Source: Tenacibaculum finnmarkense
Lineage (GTDB): Bacteria > Bacteroidota > Bacteroidia > Flavobacteriales > Flavobacteriaceae
Direction: 5' to 3'
Length of the DNA stretch: 64,000 nucleotides
NCBI RefSeq assembly: GCF_900239185.1
Contig: NZ_OENA01000097.1
Location: 1 to 64,000 of the forward strand
Positions 54,772-64,000 of this stretch are shown one piece after another (position 1 is the stretch's first letter; each line of letters starts with the position of its first letter). The translations under genes were made by a program, and so were the position numbers. The notes beneath the pieces were generated by a model. It was given only the letters and a program-made list of their open reading frames with translations, had not been told where the DNA came from and made no database searches.

Positions 54772-55725
54772 ATGAATACCATAAAAATTATAAAAAATAG
54801 GTCAGATATTGGTGCCGGAACACGTGGTTCTGATATGGGAATTGATGCCATTGAAATAGCGGCAATTAATCAAGATAACGATTTTTTTAATCGCTATGAT
54901 TTTGAAGATGTAATTACAGAAAATGAATCTGTTTACGATAAAAAAAACAACTCATTTGGTAAGCAAATAAACAGTGTTTTAAACCAATGTAAAAGAGTTA
55001 GTAATCATGTAAAAGTAAATTTACAAGAAGGAAATTTCCCAATTGTTTTATCAGGAGATCACTCATCAGCATTAGGTACAATTAGTGGTGTTAAAGCTGC
55101 AAACCCAACAAAAAGAGTCGGTGTTATTTGGATTGATGCCCATGGTGATTTACATACGCCATATACATCTCCTTCAGGAAATATTCACGGAATGCCTTTA
55201 GGTGCTGTAATTTCTGATGATAATTTAGACTGTCAAATAAATGAAGTAGATAGAGAAACTACTGATTTATGGGACAGAATGAAAAATATCGGAACACCAG
55301 GTCAGAAAGCATTGCCTGAAGATATCGTGTTTTTTGGTGTTAGAGATACCGAAGAACCTGAAGAAAAGCAGATGGAAAAATACGGCATCAAAAATTATAT
55401 GGTTGCCGAGGTTCGTTACAGAGGTTTAGAAGTTTGTGTAAACGAAGCACTAGAAAAATTAGCTGATTGTGATATTCTTTATGTTTCTTTTGATGTAGAT
55501 GCGATGGATTGTGATATGATTTCTTACGGAACAGGAACTCCTGTTGCAAAAGGTTTTGACGACAAAGAAATCGTTCAAATTATCAACGGGTTATTAGCTA
55601 GTAAAAAAGTTGCTTGTGTTGAGTTTGTAGAAGTAAATCCATTATTAGATTTAAAAGGAAATAAAATGGCAGAAACCGCTTTTGATGTACTTCAACAAGT
55701 AGCAAAAACCATTGAAAAATTATAA
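54772..55725 (+). CDS. Arginase family ureohydrolase
   Basis: The 317-residue binuclear manganese enzyme has ligands in LSGDHSSALGT, WIDAHGDLHTPYTSPSGNIH and SFDVDAMDCD. The SPSGNIHGMPLG loop is typical of true arginases (arginine to ornithine and urea). The usual DP after DxDxxD is DC here, so agmatinase-type activity is less likely but not excluded. It sits between gltA and the thiamine operon with its own terminator. Confidence 0.88.
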   Translation: MNTIKIIKNRSDIGAGTRGSDMGIDAIEIAAINQDNDFFNRYDFEDVITENESVYDKKNNSFGKQINSVLNQCKRVSNHVKVNLQEGNFPIVLSGDHSSALGTISGVKAANPTKRVGVIWIDAHGDLHTPYTSPSGNIHGMPLGAVISDDNLDCQINEVDRETTDLWDRMKNIGTPGQKALPEDIVFFGVRDTEEPEEKQMEKYGIKNYMVAEVRYRGLEVCVNEALEKLADCDILYVSFDVDAMDCDMISYGTGTPVAKGFDDKEIVQIINGLLASKKVACVEFVEVNPLLDLKGNKMAETAFDVLQQVAKTIEKL

Positions 55726-55743
55726 ATAAGAAATTTATTTATT

Positions 55744-55788
55744 AAAAAAAGCATCAAACTTTACTGTTTGGTGCTTTTTGTTTTTTTA
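55744..55788 (+). terminator. Terminator after the arginase gene
   Basis: The stem aaaaagcatcaaac / gtttggtgcttttt (one G-T pair), loop tttact, is followed by gttttttt. Confidence 0.88.
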
Positions 55789-55831
55789 ACAAAATAAAAG
55801 GCTATAATCTTTTTTTTATCAAAAATAATAA

Positions 55832-55839
55832 TACATTTG
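55832..55839 (+). promoter_or_regulatory. -7 box for the thiamine operon
   Basis: TACATTTG lies 8 bases before the TPP aptamer begins, so transcription would start at the aptamer edge. A T-rich stretch lies 18-19 bases upstream. Confidence 0.6.
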
Positions 55840-55846
55840 CCTTGTA

Positions 55847-55926
55847 AACTTTAGGAGTAGCTATTAAATTAGTTTGAGAAACATCCTTAGAACCTGATTT
55901 GGTTAATACCAACGTAGGAAAAAGTT
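55847..55926 (+). promoter_or_regulatory. TPP (THI-box) riboswitch
   Basis: P1 arms are aactt (55847-55851) and aagtt (55922-55926). The pyrimidine-sensing loop is TTGAGA (55874-55879). The pyrophosphate half reads ccttagaacctgatttggtt followed by aataccaacgtaggaa, an almost exact match to the TPP consensus. It controls the thiS-thiF operon. After the aptamer comes TTCGAT-actac-ATCGAA (55930-55946). There is no T-run, so control is more likely at translation initiation of thiS than by termination. Confidence 0.96.
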
Positions 55927-55983
55927 ATGTTCGATACTACATCGAAATACTACCATTTTGGTTTACAGTAATATTTTATAAAT

Positions 55984-56187
55984 ATGATTACTATACAAGT
56001 AAACCAACAAGAACATCAAATTTTAGAAACCCAAACACTGCAAAAGTTCGTTGAAAATTTAAAAATTCAAACCAACGGTATTGCTATTGCTATAAATAGC
56101 AGTGTGGTTAAAAAAACGGATTGGGCTTTCAGGTTGCTTCAAGATAATGATGATATTTTAATTATAAAATCAACCCAAGGAGGCTAA
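55984..56187 (+). CDS. thiS: Sulfur carrier protein ThiS
   Basis: The 67-residue ubiquitin-like protein ends STQGG. The C-terminal Gly-Gly is adenylylated by ThiF and converted to a thiocarboxylate, which donates sulfur to the thiazole ring. It is the first gene under the TPP riboswitch. Confidence 0.95.
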   Translation: MITIQVNQQEHQILETQTLQKFVENLKIQTNGIAIAINSSVVKKTDWAFRLLQDNDDILIIKSTQGG

Positions 56188-56199
56188 GGCTGACGTTGA

Positions 56200-58095
<1,896 letters not shown>

Positions 58096-58149
58096 AAATA
58101 TAGTAAAAAGAAGAAGAAGGGAAAGTAAAAAAAGAAGAAGAATTAGGAG

Positions 58150-58249
58150 GTTCCTACGCCTTAAAAAAAAGGCGTAGTCGGGCTTTCCGTTCTATCTTTT
58201 TTATTTTGAAAAAAAATAAAAAAGGATGCCACTGCAATCCCTAACCCAA
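58150..58249 (-). repeat. Dispersed structured repeat, family III-like (copy D)
   Basis: On the minus strand it runs gttagggattgcagtggcat, ccttttttattttt, agatagaacggaaagcccga, then a perfect hairpin ctacgcctt/aaggcgtag (58154-58177). It shares head and tail blocks with copy E at 37674-37750. It sits inside the thiamine operon, between thiC and the tenI-like gene, so the operon transcript should carry it. Confidence 0.6.
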
Positions 58250-58356
58250 AAAAAATATGCTGTAATTATTAGAAACTACTAGGCAAGTAATTTACCGTTC
58301 CAAGAATAAATTAGGTTATTTTTGCCCAAAATAAGCATCCACAAAACCAAACGACT

Positions 58357-58953
58357 ATGATTGTCCTTATATCTCCAGAAAAAGATGTAGCAAATGAAAT
58401 GCAAATACTACATCAATTATTTGAAGCAGGTTTGGAGTGTTATCATTTAAGAAAACCATTTAAAGATTACCAAGAACATATTGTTTACCTAAATCAGATA
58501 CCTGAAAAATATCACAACAAAATAGTAACACATTATTTTCACGAATTAGTTAATGAATATTCGTTAAAAGGAATTCATTTCCAAGAGCAAAAAAGGCGTG
58601 ATGCCCTAGAAAACGGCAGTCGTTATTTTATAGGATTAAAAATGCAAGGAAAAACCATGAGCAGTTCTTTTCATGAGCCCGAAGAACTTGCTAATTTCGA
58701 TATCGAATTTGATTATCATTTGCTAAGCCCTATTTTTTCATCTATCTCAAAAAAAGGATACCAAGGAAGAGGTTTTGATGTCAATAATATTGATAAAACA
58801 ATTATTGGAATGGGCGGAATAACAAGTGAGACTATATCAAAAACGCTTGCTTTAGGTTTTCAAGGAATTGGTGTTTTAGGAGGTGTTTGGAATTCACAAA
58901 ATGCTGTGGAAAGTTTTAAAAAGATTCAAAAAGAGTTTGATTCATTACAATAA
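58357..58953 (+). CDS. TenI/ThiE-like protein
   Basis: The 198-residue TIM-barrel relative of thiamine-phosphate synthase has CYHLRKPF, GIHFQEQKRRD, HLLSPIFSSISKKGYQGRG and IIGMGGI. The ThiE marks for HMP-PP binding (INDY, GVHLG..D, T.TK) are missing, although the true ThiE at 59734 has them. By analogy with Bacillus TenI it may aromatise the thiazole product. It lies in the thiamine operon. Confidence 0.78.
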   Translation: MIVLISPEKDVANEMQILHQLFEAGLECYHLRKPFKDYQEHIVYLNQIPEKYHNKIVTHYFHELVNEYSLKGIHFQEQKRRDALENGSRYFIGLKMQGKTMSSSFHEPEELANFDIEFDYHLLSPIFSSISKKGYQGRGFDVNNIDKTIIGMGGITSETISKTLALGFQGIGVLGGVWNSQNAVESFKKIQKEFDSLQ

Positions 58954-58957
58954 AGCA

Positions 58958-59728
58958 TTGAATTTGAAAAATCAAAATTACATACTCACTATTGCTGGGC
59001 TTGATCCGTCAAGTGGTGCGGGCATTACTTCCGATATTAAAACATTTGAAGCTCATGGTTTACATGGATTATCGGTATGTACAGCGGTTACTGTTCAAAA
59101 TGATATCGCTTTCAAAAATTGTATTTGGATTGAAAAACAGGTAATATTAAATCAAATTGAAACAGTATTTGAACGTTTTGAAATTGGGCTGGTAAAAATA
59201 GGAATTATTCAATCTTGGGAAGTTTTATTAGCGGTTGTTTTGACGTTGAAAAAGTTAAATTCTAGCATAAAAATTGTGTTAGATCCTATTTTGAAAGCAA
59301 GTGCAGGATTCGATTTTCATAACACACAAAATTTAAAGGTATTTGAAAAAGTATTGCAAAACTGTTATTTTGTAACACCAAATTACGATGAGATAAAAGC
59401 CTTGTTTCCAAGCAAAAATATTGAGGAAACTATTGATTTTATATCCCAAAAAACAAATATCTATTTAAAAGGAGGACATAGAGCAGATAAAAAAGGTTGG
59501 GATGAAGTTTATTATCGTAAAATAGTAAAACTAAATATTCCGCCTATAACAACTGTTGTTTCTGAAAAACACGGAAGCGGTTGTGTTTTATCATCCGCTT
59601 TAGCGGCTAACTTAGCCTTAAATTTTTCGTTAGAAGATGCTTGTAAAAACACCAAATATTACACAGAACAATTTTTAAATTCAAATAAATCGTTACTAGG
59701 AACGCATAATTATAACCTTAATTTATAA
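58958..59728 (+). CDS. thiD: Hydroxymethylpyrimidine (phosphate) kinase ThiD
   Basis: The product is about 256 residues. It has ILTIAGLDPSSGAGITSDI (ribokinase fold, HMP site), VLDPILKASAG and the anion-hole motif EKHGSGCVLSSALAANL. No ATG is well placed. TTG at 58958 or 58964 begins 4-10 bases after the previous stop and gives the family N-terminus. An ATG at 58901 would overlap the tenI-like gene by 53 bases. Confidence 0.9.
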   Translation: MNLKNQNYILTIAGLDPSSGAGITSDIKTFEAHGLHGLSVCTAVTVQNDIAFKNCIWIEKQVILNQIETVFERFEIGLVKIGIIQSWEVLLAVVLTLKKLNSSIKIVLDPILKASAGFDFHNTQNLKVFEKVLQNCYFVTPNYDEIKALFPSKNIEETIDFISQKTNIYLKGGHRADKKGWDEVYYRKIVKLNIPPITTVVSEKHGSGCVLSSALAANLALNFSLEDACKNTKYYTEQFLNSNKSLLGTHNYNLNL

Positions 59729-59733
59729 AATAA

Positions 59734-60381
59734 ATGATAAGTAAATTACAATATATAACACAAGGAGAAACAGCACAAGACCATTTAGATCATATTCAAA
59801 CGGCATGTGCTTCGGGGGCAGAATGGGTACAGTTACGATTAAAAGGTTTTGATCCTAAAACGATTTTAGAAACCGCAAAGAAAGCCAGAGAATTAACGGC
59901 TCATTATCAAACAAGGTTAATTATAAACGATTACTACAAAGTAGCAAAAGAAGTAAATGCAGATGGTGTTCATTTAGGTAAAAAAGATGACTGCCCGTTA
60001 AAAGTACGTGCGTATTTAGGGAAATTTTATAGCATTGGCGGAACTGCAAACACTTTAGAAGAGTGTAAGGTTTTACTAGATAAAAAAGTAGATTATATCG
60101 GTTTAGGTCCTTTTCGTTTTACAGAAACTAAAAAGAATTTAAGCCCTGTTTTAGGAGTAGATGGCTATAAAAAAATCATCGAGGAATTAAAAACTCAAAC
60201 ACCAATAATTGCAATTGGAGGCATCACTTTAGATGACGTTGCTCCAATTGTACAAGCAGGTATTTATGGGGTTGCTGCATCAGGAGCTATTACCCGCGAT
60301 TTTACGAGTATTCCTGTTTTTCATAAAATTTTAAGTTCGCCAAGCACGCAAGAGCAAGTGTATAAAATGGATGATAAATAG
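59734..60381 (+). CDS. thiE: Thiamine-phosphate synthase
   Basis: The 215-residue enzyme joins HMP-PP and thiazole phosphate. Motifs are WVQLRLKG, LIINDYYKVAKE, DGVHLGKKDDCP, YIGLGPFRFTETKKN and IAIGGITLDDV. This is the catalytic ThiE of the operon. It starts 5 bases after thiD. Confidence 0.94.
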   Translation: MISKLQYITQGETAQDHLDHIQTACASGAEWVQLRLKGFDPKTILETAKKARELTAHYQTRLIINDYYKVAKEVNADGVHLGKKDDCPLKVRAYLGKFYSIGGTANTLEECKVLLDKKVDYIGLGPFRFTETKKNLSPVLGVDGYKKIIEELKTQTPIIAIGGITLDDVAPIVQAGIYGVAASGAITRDFTSIPVFHKILSSPSTQEQVYKMDDK

Positions 60382-60386
60382 TTGTC

Positions 60387-60435
60387 AAAATTAAAGTGAA
60401 AATTAAAGTAAAAATTAAAGTGAAAAATTAAAGTG
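60387..60435 (+). repeat. Four-copy tandem repeat before thiG
   Basis: Units of 12, 12, 12 and 13 bases with consensus aaaattaaagtg fill the thiE-thiG gap and end 3 bases before the thiG ATG. The number of copies may vary by slippage and would alter the AT-rich translation-initiation region. Confidence 0.85.
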
Positions 60436-60438
60436 AAA

Positions 60439-61209
60439 ATGAACAAAACATTAAAAATAGCAGCTAAAGAATTTACATCGCGATTATTCACTGGAACAGG
60501 TAAGTTTAGTTCTTCAAAATTAATGAAAGAAGCATTATTAGCCTGTGAAAGTGAATTGATAACGGTGGCTTTAAAAAGAGTAGATGTTCAAAATAAAGAG
60601 GATGATATTTTAATTCATTTAAAGCAGCCTCATATAAATTTATTGCCAAATACCTCTGGTGTTAGAACGGCAAAACAAGCTGTTTTTGCGGCTGAATTAT
60701 CTAGGGAAGCATTGGAAACAAATTGGGTTAAATTAGAAATTCATCCCGACCCGAGGTATTTATTACCCGATGCTATCGAAACCTTAAAAGCTGCTGAAGA
60801 ATTGGTTAAAAAAGGTTTTGTAGTGATGCCTTATATTCATGCCGATCCTGTTTTATGTAAGCGTTTAGAAGAGGTTGGTACACAATGTGTGATGCCATTA
60901 GGAGCACCAATAGGAAGTAATAAAGGCTTAAAAACAGCTGATTTTTTAGAGATAATTATAGAACAATCTAACGTTCCTGTAATTGTGGATGCTGGTATTG
61001 GCGCACCATCGCACGCTGCATACGCTATGGAATTAGGCGCCGATGCTGTTTTAGTAAACACGGCAATTGCGGTTTCTCAAAATCCTGTGGCAATGGCAAA
61101 AGCGTTCAAAATGGCTGTTGAAGCAGGGAGAATGGCGTACGAAGCAAAATTAGCGCCTATTCAAAAACAAGCAGTAGCAAGTAGCCCGTTAACGAGTTTT
61201 TTAAATTAA
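60439..61209 (+). CDS. thiG: Thiazole synthase ThiG
   Basis: The 256-residue TIM barrel builds the thiazole ring from DXP, dehydroglycine and ThiS thiocarboxylate. Motifs are [41 protein letters not shown] (catalytic Lys), [14 protein letters not shown] and [21 protein letters not shown] start at ATG 60439. A GTG at 60433 falls inside the tandem repeat. Confidence 0.95.
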   Translation: MNKTLKIAAKEFTSRLFTGTGKFSSSKLMKEALLACESELITVALKRVDVQNKEDDILIHLKQPHINLLPNTSGVRTAKQAVFAAELSREALETNWVKLEIHPDPRYLLPDAIETLKAAEELVKKGFVVMPYIHADPVLCKRLEEVGTQCVMPLGAPIGSNKGLKTADFLEIIIEQSNVPVIVDAGIGAPSHAAYAMELGADAVLVNTAIAVSQNPVAMAKAFKMAVEAGRMAYEAKLAPIQKQAVASSPLTSFLN

Positions 61210-61227
61210 ATCTTTTTAAACTAAATA

Positions 61228-62343
61228 ATGAGTCATTTTAAAGAACTTTTCGATACCTATAATTGGGATGAAAGCCTACAAAGTATCTTCGAGAAAACCG
61301 CTGTTGAGGTAGAAAATGCGTTATCTAAAGAAAAATTAGATTTAGAAGATTTTAAAGCATTAATATCGCCTGCGGCACGCCCTTATATTGAGCAAATGGC
61401 TCAAAAAAGTAGCTCGCTTACTAAAAAACGCTTCGGAAATACCATACAAATGTATGCGCCGATGTATTTAAGTAATGAGTGTCAGAATATTTGTACCTAT
61501 TGTGGGTTTAGTATGACCAATAAAATACCTAGACGTACTTTATTAGACGCTGAAATTTTAAAAGAAGTCGCTTTTTTGAAAGATAAAGGCTACGACCATA
61601 TTTTGTTAGTTACCGGTGAAGCGAATAGAACGGTGGGCGTAGATTATATTAAAAATGCGATTGCGTTAATTCGTTCGCAATTTTCAAATATTACGATCGA
61701 AGTTCAACCTTTAGATCAAGCAGAATATGAATCGTTAATTGATGCTGGATTGTATGCGGTGTTGGTGTATCAGGAAACCTACCACAGAGAGGAGTATAAA
61801 AAGCATCATCCGAAGGGGAAAAAATCTAATTTTGATTACCGTTTAGATACGCCCGACAGGTTAGGAAAAGCAGGAATTCATAAAATAGGATTGGGTGCTT
61901 TATTCGGATTAGAAGATTGGCGTGCCGATAGTTTTTTTACCGCATTGCATTTAAAATATCTGCAAAAAACATATTGGAAAACAAAATATTCTATTTCGTT
62001 TCCCAGGTTACGACCGCATTCTGGTGGATTAGAACCAAAAGTTGAAATGACAGATGCCGATTTGGTGCAATTAATGTGTGCTTTTCGTTTGTTAGACCAA
62101 GATATTGAGTTATCAATGTCAACAAGAGAAAGTGAAGTTTTTAGAAATAATATCGTAAATTTAGGGACAACTTCTATAAGTGCAGAATCAAAAACAAATC
62201 CTGGAGGATATGCGGTAGCACCAGAGTCGTTAGAGCAGTTTGAGATTTCAGATGAAAGAAGTACCGAAGAAGTAGTGAAAATGCTGAAAAGTCAAGGTTT
62301 AGAAGTGGTTTGGAAAGACTGGGAGCATTTTGAATCTGTATAA
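61228..62343 (+). CDS. thiH: Tyrosine lyase ThiH (2-iminoacetate synthase)
   Basis: The 371-residue radical-SAM enzyme cleaves tyrosine to dehydroglycine for ThiG. The cluster motif is ECQNICTYCGF (CxxxCxxC). VQPLDQAEYESLIDAGLYAV and SFPRLRPHSGG are family marks. Use of ThiH rather than the oxidase ThiO fits low-oxygen tolerance; no thiO is present. Confidence 0.94.
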   Translation: MSHFKELFDTYNWDESLQSIFEKTAVEVENALSKEKLDLEDFKALISPAARPYIEQMAQKSSSLTKKRFGNTIQMYAPMYLSNECQNICTYCGFSMTNKIPRRTLLDAEILKEVAFLKDKGYDHILLVTGEANRTVGVDYIKNAIALIRSQFSNITIEVQPLDQAEYESLIDAGLYAVLVYQETYHREEYKKHHPKGKKSNFDYRLDTPDRLGKAGIHKIGLGALFGLEDWRADSFFTALHLKYLQKTYWKTKYSISFPRLRPHSGGLEPKVEMTDADLVQLMCAFRLLDQDIELSMSTRESEVFRNNIVNLGTTSISAESKTNPGGYAVAPESLEQFEISDERSTEEVVKMLKSQGLEVVWKDWEHFESV

Positions 62344-62377
62344 TTTATGTGATTTAATTTATAGCTAAAAAAAGAAA

Positions 62378-63433
62378 ATGAGCTTATCAAAAGAAGAAAA
62401 AAAACAATATAACCGTCATCTTATTTTAGATAAAATAGGTTCAGTTGGGCAGTTAAAACTTAAAAATTCAAAAGCTTTAGTAATCGGTGCTGGCGGATTA
62501 GGCTGTCCTGTATTACAATACTTAACAGCCGCAGGTGTTGGTACAATTGGTATTATTGATGATGATAAAGTTTCGCAAAGTAATTTACAACGTCAAATTT
62601 TATATACAATTGATGATATTGGAGTTTCAAAAGCAGAAACTGCCAAAAACCGATTATCAAAGTTAAATCCGTTTGTGAAATTTAATGTTTATAAGGAGAA
62701 ATTAACACGATTAAATGCTATTTCATTATTTGAACAATATGATGTTATTGTTGATGGGAGTGATAATTTTTCAACCCGTTATTTAAGCAACGATGCTGCT
62801 GTAATTACTCAAAAACCATTGGTTTATGGCGCAATTTTTAAGTTTGAAGGACAGGTAAGTGTCTTTAATTATAAAGGCAGTGCGAGTTACAGATGTTTGT
62901 ATCCAACGCCACCAAAACCTGATGAATCGCCAAATTGTTCTCAAATTGGTGTTCTGGGTGTTTTACCAGGGATTATCGGTAGTTTTCAAGCAAATGAAGC
63001 GATTAAAATAATTTGTGAAATTGGCGATGTTTTAGCTAATAAATTATTGATGTATGATACCTTAACAATGCGTCAAATGGTTTTAGATTTTGAAAAAACG
63101 CCAGAAGGAGTTATTACAAAATTAGAAGATAATTATGATTTTTTCTGCGGAATTATAGAAGCTGAAAATGAAATAACAATCGAAGAATTACAAGTAGATT
63201 TATTAAAATATAATTTATTAGATGTTCGTGAAGACTGGGAAAGAGAACAACATCATATTGGAGGACAGCATATTCGTTTGGTAGAATTACCAGACCGATT
63301 AAATGAAATTGATACAACGAAACCTGTAATTGTATATTGTAAATCGGGTATTAGAAGTAAAAGAGCGATTTCTTTTTTAGAAGATTCCTTAAAAGAGGCA
63401 ATTTTAATAAACCTTAAAAATGGTTTAAATTAA
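62378..63433 (+). CDS. thiF: ThiF/MoeB-type adenylyltransferase with C-terminal rhodanese domain
   Basis: In this 351-residue product, residues about 1-240 are an E1-like domain: YNRHLILDKIGSVGQLKL, ALVIGAGGLGCPVLQYL, SNLQRQILY, then the catalytic-Cys region SPNCSQIGVLGVLPG. Residues about 258-345 are a rhodanese domain (LLDVREDWE, with the active-site loop YCKSGIRS). It activates ThiS and probably passes sulfur. Last gene of the thiamine operon. Confidence 0.92.
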   Translation: MSLSKEEKKQYNRHLILDKIGSVGQLKLKNSKALVIGAGGLGCPVLQYLTAAGVGTIGIIDDDKVSQSNLQRQILYTIDDIGVSKAETAKNRLSKLNPFVKFNVYKEKLTRLNAISLFEQYDVIVDGSDNFSTRYLSNDAAVITQKPLVYGAIFKFEGQVSVFNYKGSASYRCLYPTPPKPDESPNCSQIGVLGVLPGIIGSFQANEAIKIICEIGDVLANKLLMYDTLTMRQMVLDFEKTPEGVITKLEDNYDFFCGIIEAENEITIEELQVDLLKYNLLDVREDWEREQHHIGGQHIRLVELPDRLNEIDTTKPVIVYCKSGIRSKRAISFLEDSLKEAILINLKNGLN

Positions 63434-63437
63434 AAAA

Positions 63438-63595
63438 TTAACACGTATTTATTTTTAGAACCTGTTTAAATTTCATTTAGACAGGTTTATAGCATAAAAA
63501 TAAAAAATCGAATCCGTCATGCTGAAATAAATTCAGCATGACGATAATTTAATTTTTAAACTAGCGGCTCTTATAAAAAGATAAATACGTGTTAA
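63438..63595. repeat. MITE-like element with 15-bp terminal inverted repeats
   Basis: TTAACACGTATTTAT (63438-63452) is matched by its exact complement ATAAATACGTGTTAA (63581-63595). Inside are a 12-bp hairpin aacctgtttaaa/tttagacaggtt (63459-63487 region) and a perfect palindrome cgtcatgctgaa/ttcagcatgacg (63515-63543). The interior is an inverted, shortened copy of 16572-16716. It starts 4 bases after the thiF stop and may also end the thiamine transcript. Confidence 0.65.
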
Positions 63596-63662
63596 AAACA
63601 ACAAATAGAGGATTATTTTCTAAAATATTTATATATTTAAAGTCTTAAAAAAAAATTAAGCC

Positions 63663-64000
63663 TTGAAATTAATCAAACAAAAGAAATTATATTTTTCAGA
63701 TGAAAAATCAGACAAAGTTTATGAAGTTGACCTATGTGAAAGTCAAGATTTATTTATAGTAAACTTTAGATATGGTAGAAGAGGCGCGAGTTTAAGAGAA
63801 GGAACAAAAACTGTTTTTCCTGTATCTTATGAAGAAGCCGAGAAAATCTTCAATAAATTAGTCGGAAGTAAAGAAAAGAAAGGATATTCAGAAGCCAATT
63901 TAAACACTCATTTACAAGAAGAAATTACTCATTTCTTTAAATCCTATAAAGACTTAGAAAAGAAAGAAGAAAAAAGTACTACACGAAAAGATACTATTTT
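63663..64000 (+). CDS. WGR-domain protein, 5' part
   Basis: The first 112 codons of a gene that runs off the window. From TTG at 63663 it reads (M)KLIKQKKLYFSDEKSDKVYE. It continues with VDLCESQDLFIVNFRYGRRG, the WGR-type core, and TKTVFPVSYEEAEKIFNKLV. It then becomes Lys/Glu-rich. Full-length flavobacterial relatives, as I recall, carry HEAT-like repeats after the WGR domain. The start is TTG; no ATG lies near in frame. Function unknown; WGR domains elsewhere bind nucleic acid or PARP partners. Confidence 0.75.
   Translation, partial: MKLIKQKKLYFSDEKSDKVYEVDLCESQDLFIVNFRYGRRGASLREGTKTVFPVSYEEAEKIFNKLVGSKEKKGYSEANLNTHLQEEITHFFKSYKDLEKKEEKSTTRKDTI

Noticed and set aside
58883..58957. ATG-initiated long form of thiD
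   Set aside because: It overlaps the tenI-like gene by 70 bases and adds residues that do not align with ThiD.
60433..60438. GTG start for thiG
   Set aside because: It belongs to the last unit of the tandem repeat; the ATG two codons later gives the usual N-terminus.

Overview
The window comes from an AT-rich member of the Bacteroidota, most likely a marine Flavobacteriaceae (Tenacibaculum/Polaribacter-like; the genus is inferred). Reasons: low G+C, few Shine-Dalgarno sequences, repeated promoter cores matching the Bacteroidetes -7 box TAnnTTTG (several with TTTG or TTTT about 19 bases upstream), a cysteine-poor L36, flavobacterial gene neighbourhoods, and dispersed intergenic repeats typical of this family. 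It is almost entirely core chromosome. I see no rRNA, tRNA, IS transposase, prophage or CRISPR array.

Layout. 1-610: repeat-rich intergenic DNA. 613-6940 (minus): two secreted TonB-C-domain proteins, a cyclophilin-FKBP fusion, a three-repeat outer-membrane protein, and release factor 3. 7072-8993 (plus): idi, a PTPS/QueD-family enzyme and manA. 9079-9765 (minus): two small unknown genes. 9919-12587 (plus): kdsB, a HAD phosphatase, a CAT-like acyltransferase and two small conserved proteins. 12631-15708 (minus): an ECF sigma / putative anti-sigma / Spy-like sensor trio and a 480-residue protein of unknown function. 15802-18230: a metallo-hydrolase, yaaA and a SanA-like protein. 18253-21201 (minus): a lipoprotein, L-serine dehydratase and a DUF2853 protein. 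21754-27507: a TPR protein, a sodium:solute symporter, pfkA-gap and ridA. 27554-35403: an envelope region with lptD facing an amidase-MCE operon, a two-gene iron-sulfur oxidoreductase, and a SPOR-domain protein. 35504-40917: the menaquinone genes menA, menC and menE with four other genes between them. 42431-49806: the second half of the spc operon plus the alpha operon (rpsH to rplQ), starting abruptly at rpsH behind its own promoter and a folded leader. 49908-55725: carA, eno, gltA and arginase. 55832-63433: a complete thiamine operon under a TPP riboswitch (thiS, thiC, tenI-like, thiD, thiE, thiG, thiH, thiF). 63663-64000: the start of a WGR-domain gene that runs off the window.

No single new multi-gene system stands out. 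The points most worth following are: (i) an 11-base word, ATCCGAAGAAA and near variants, present 17 times by eye, read in three codon frames and as both arms of a hairpin, and absent from the last 23 kb; (ii) the ribosomal operon broken at rpsH with a new promoter and structured leader; (iii) an HdrB/GlcF-like subunit whose first cysteine-rich half has lost its motif cysteines; (iv) several families of structured intergenic repeats, including a 158-base MITE-like element; (v) an ECF sigma gene whose TTG start lies inside a perfect hairpin; (vi) five genes with TTG starts, including lptD and menE.
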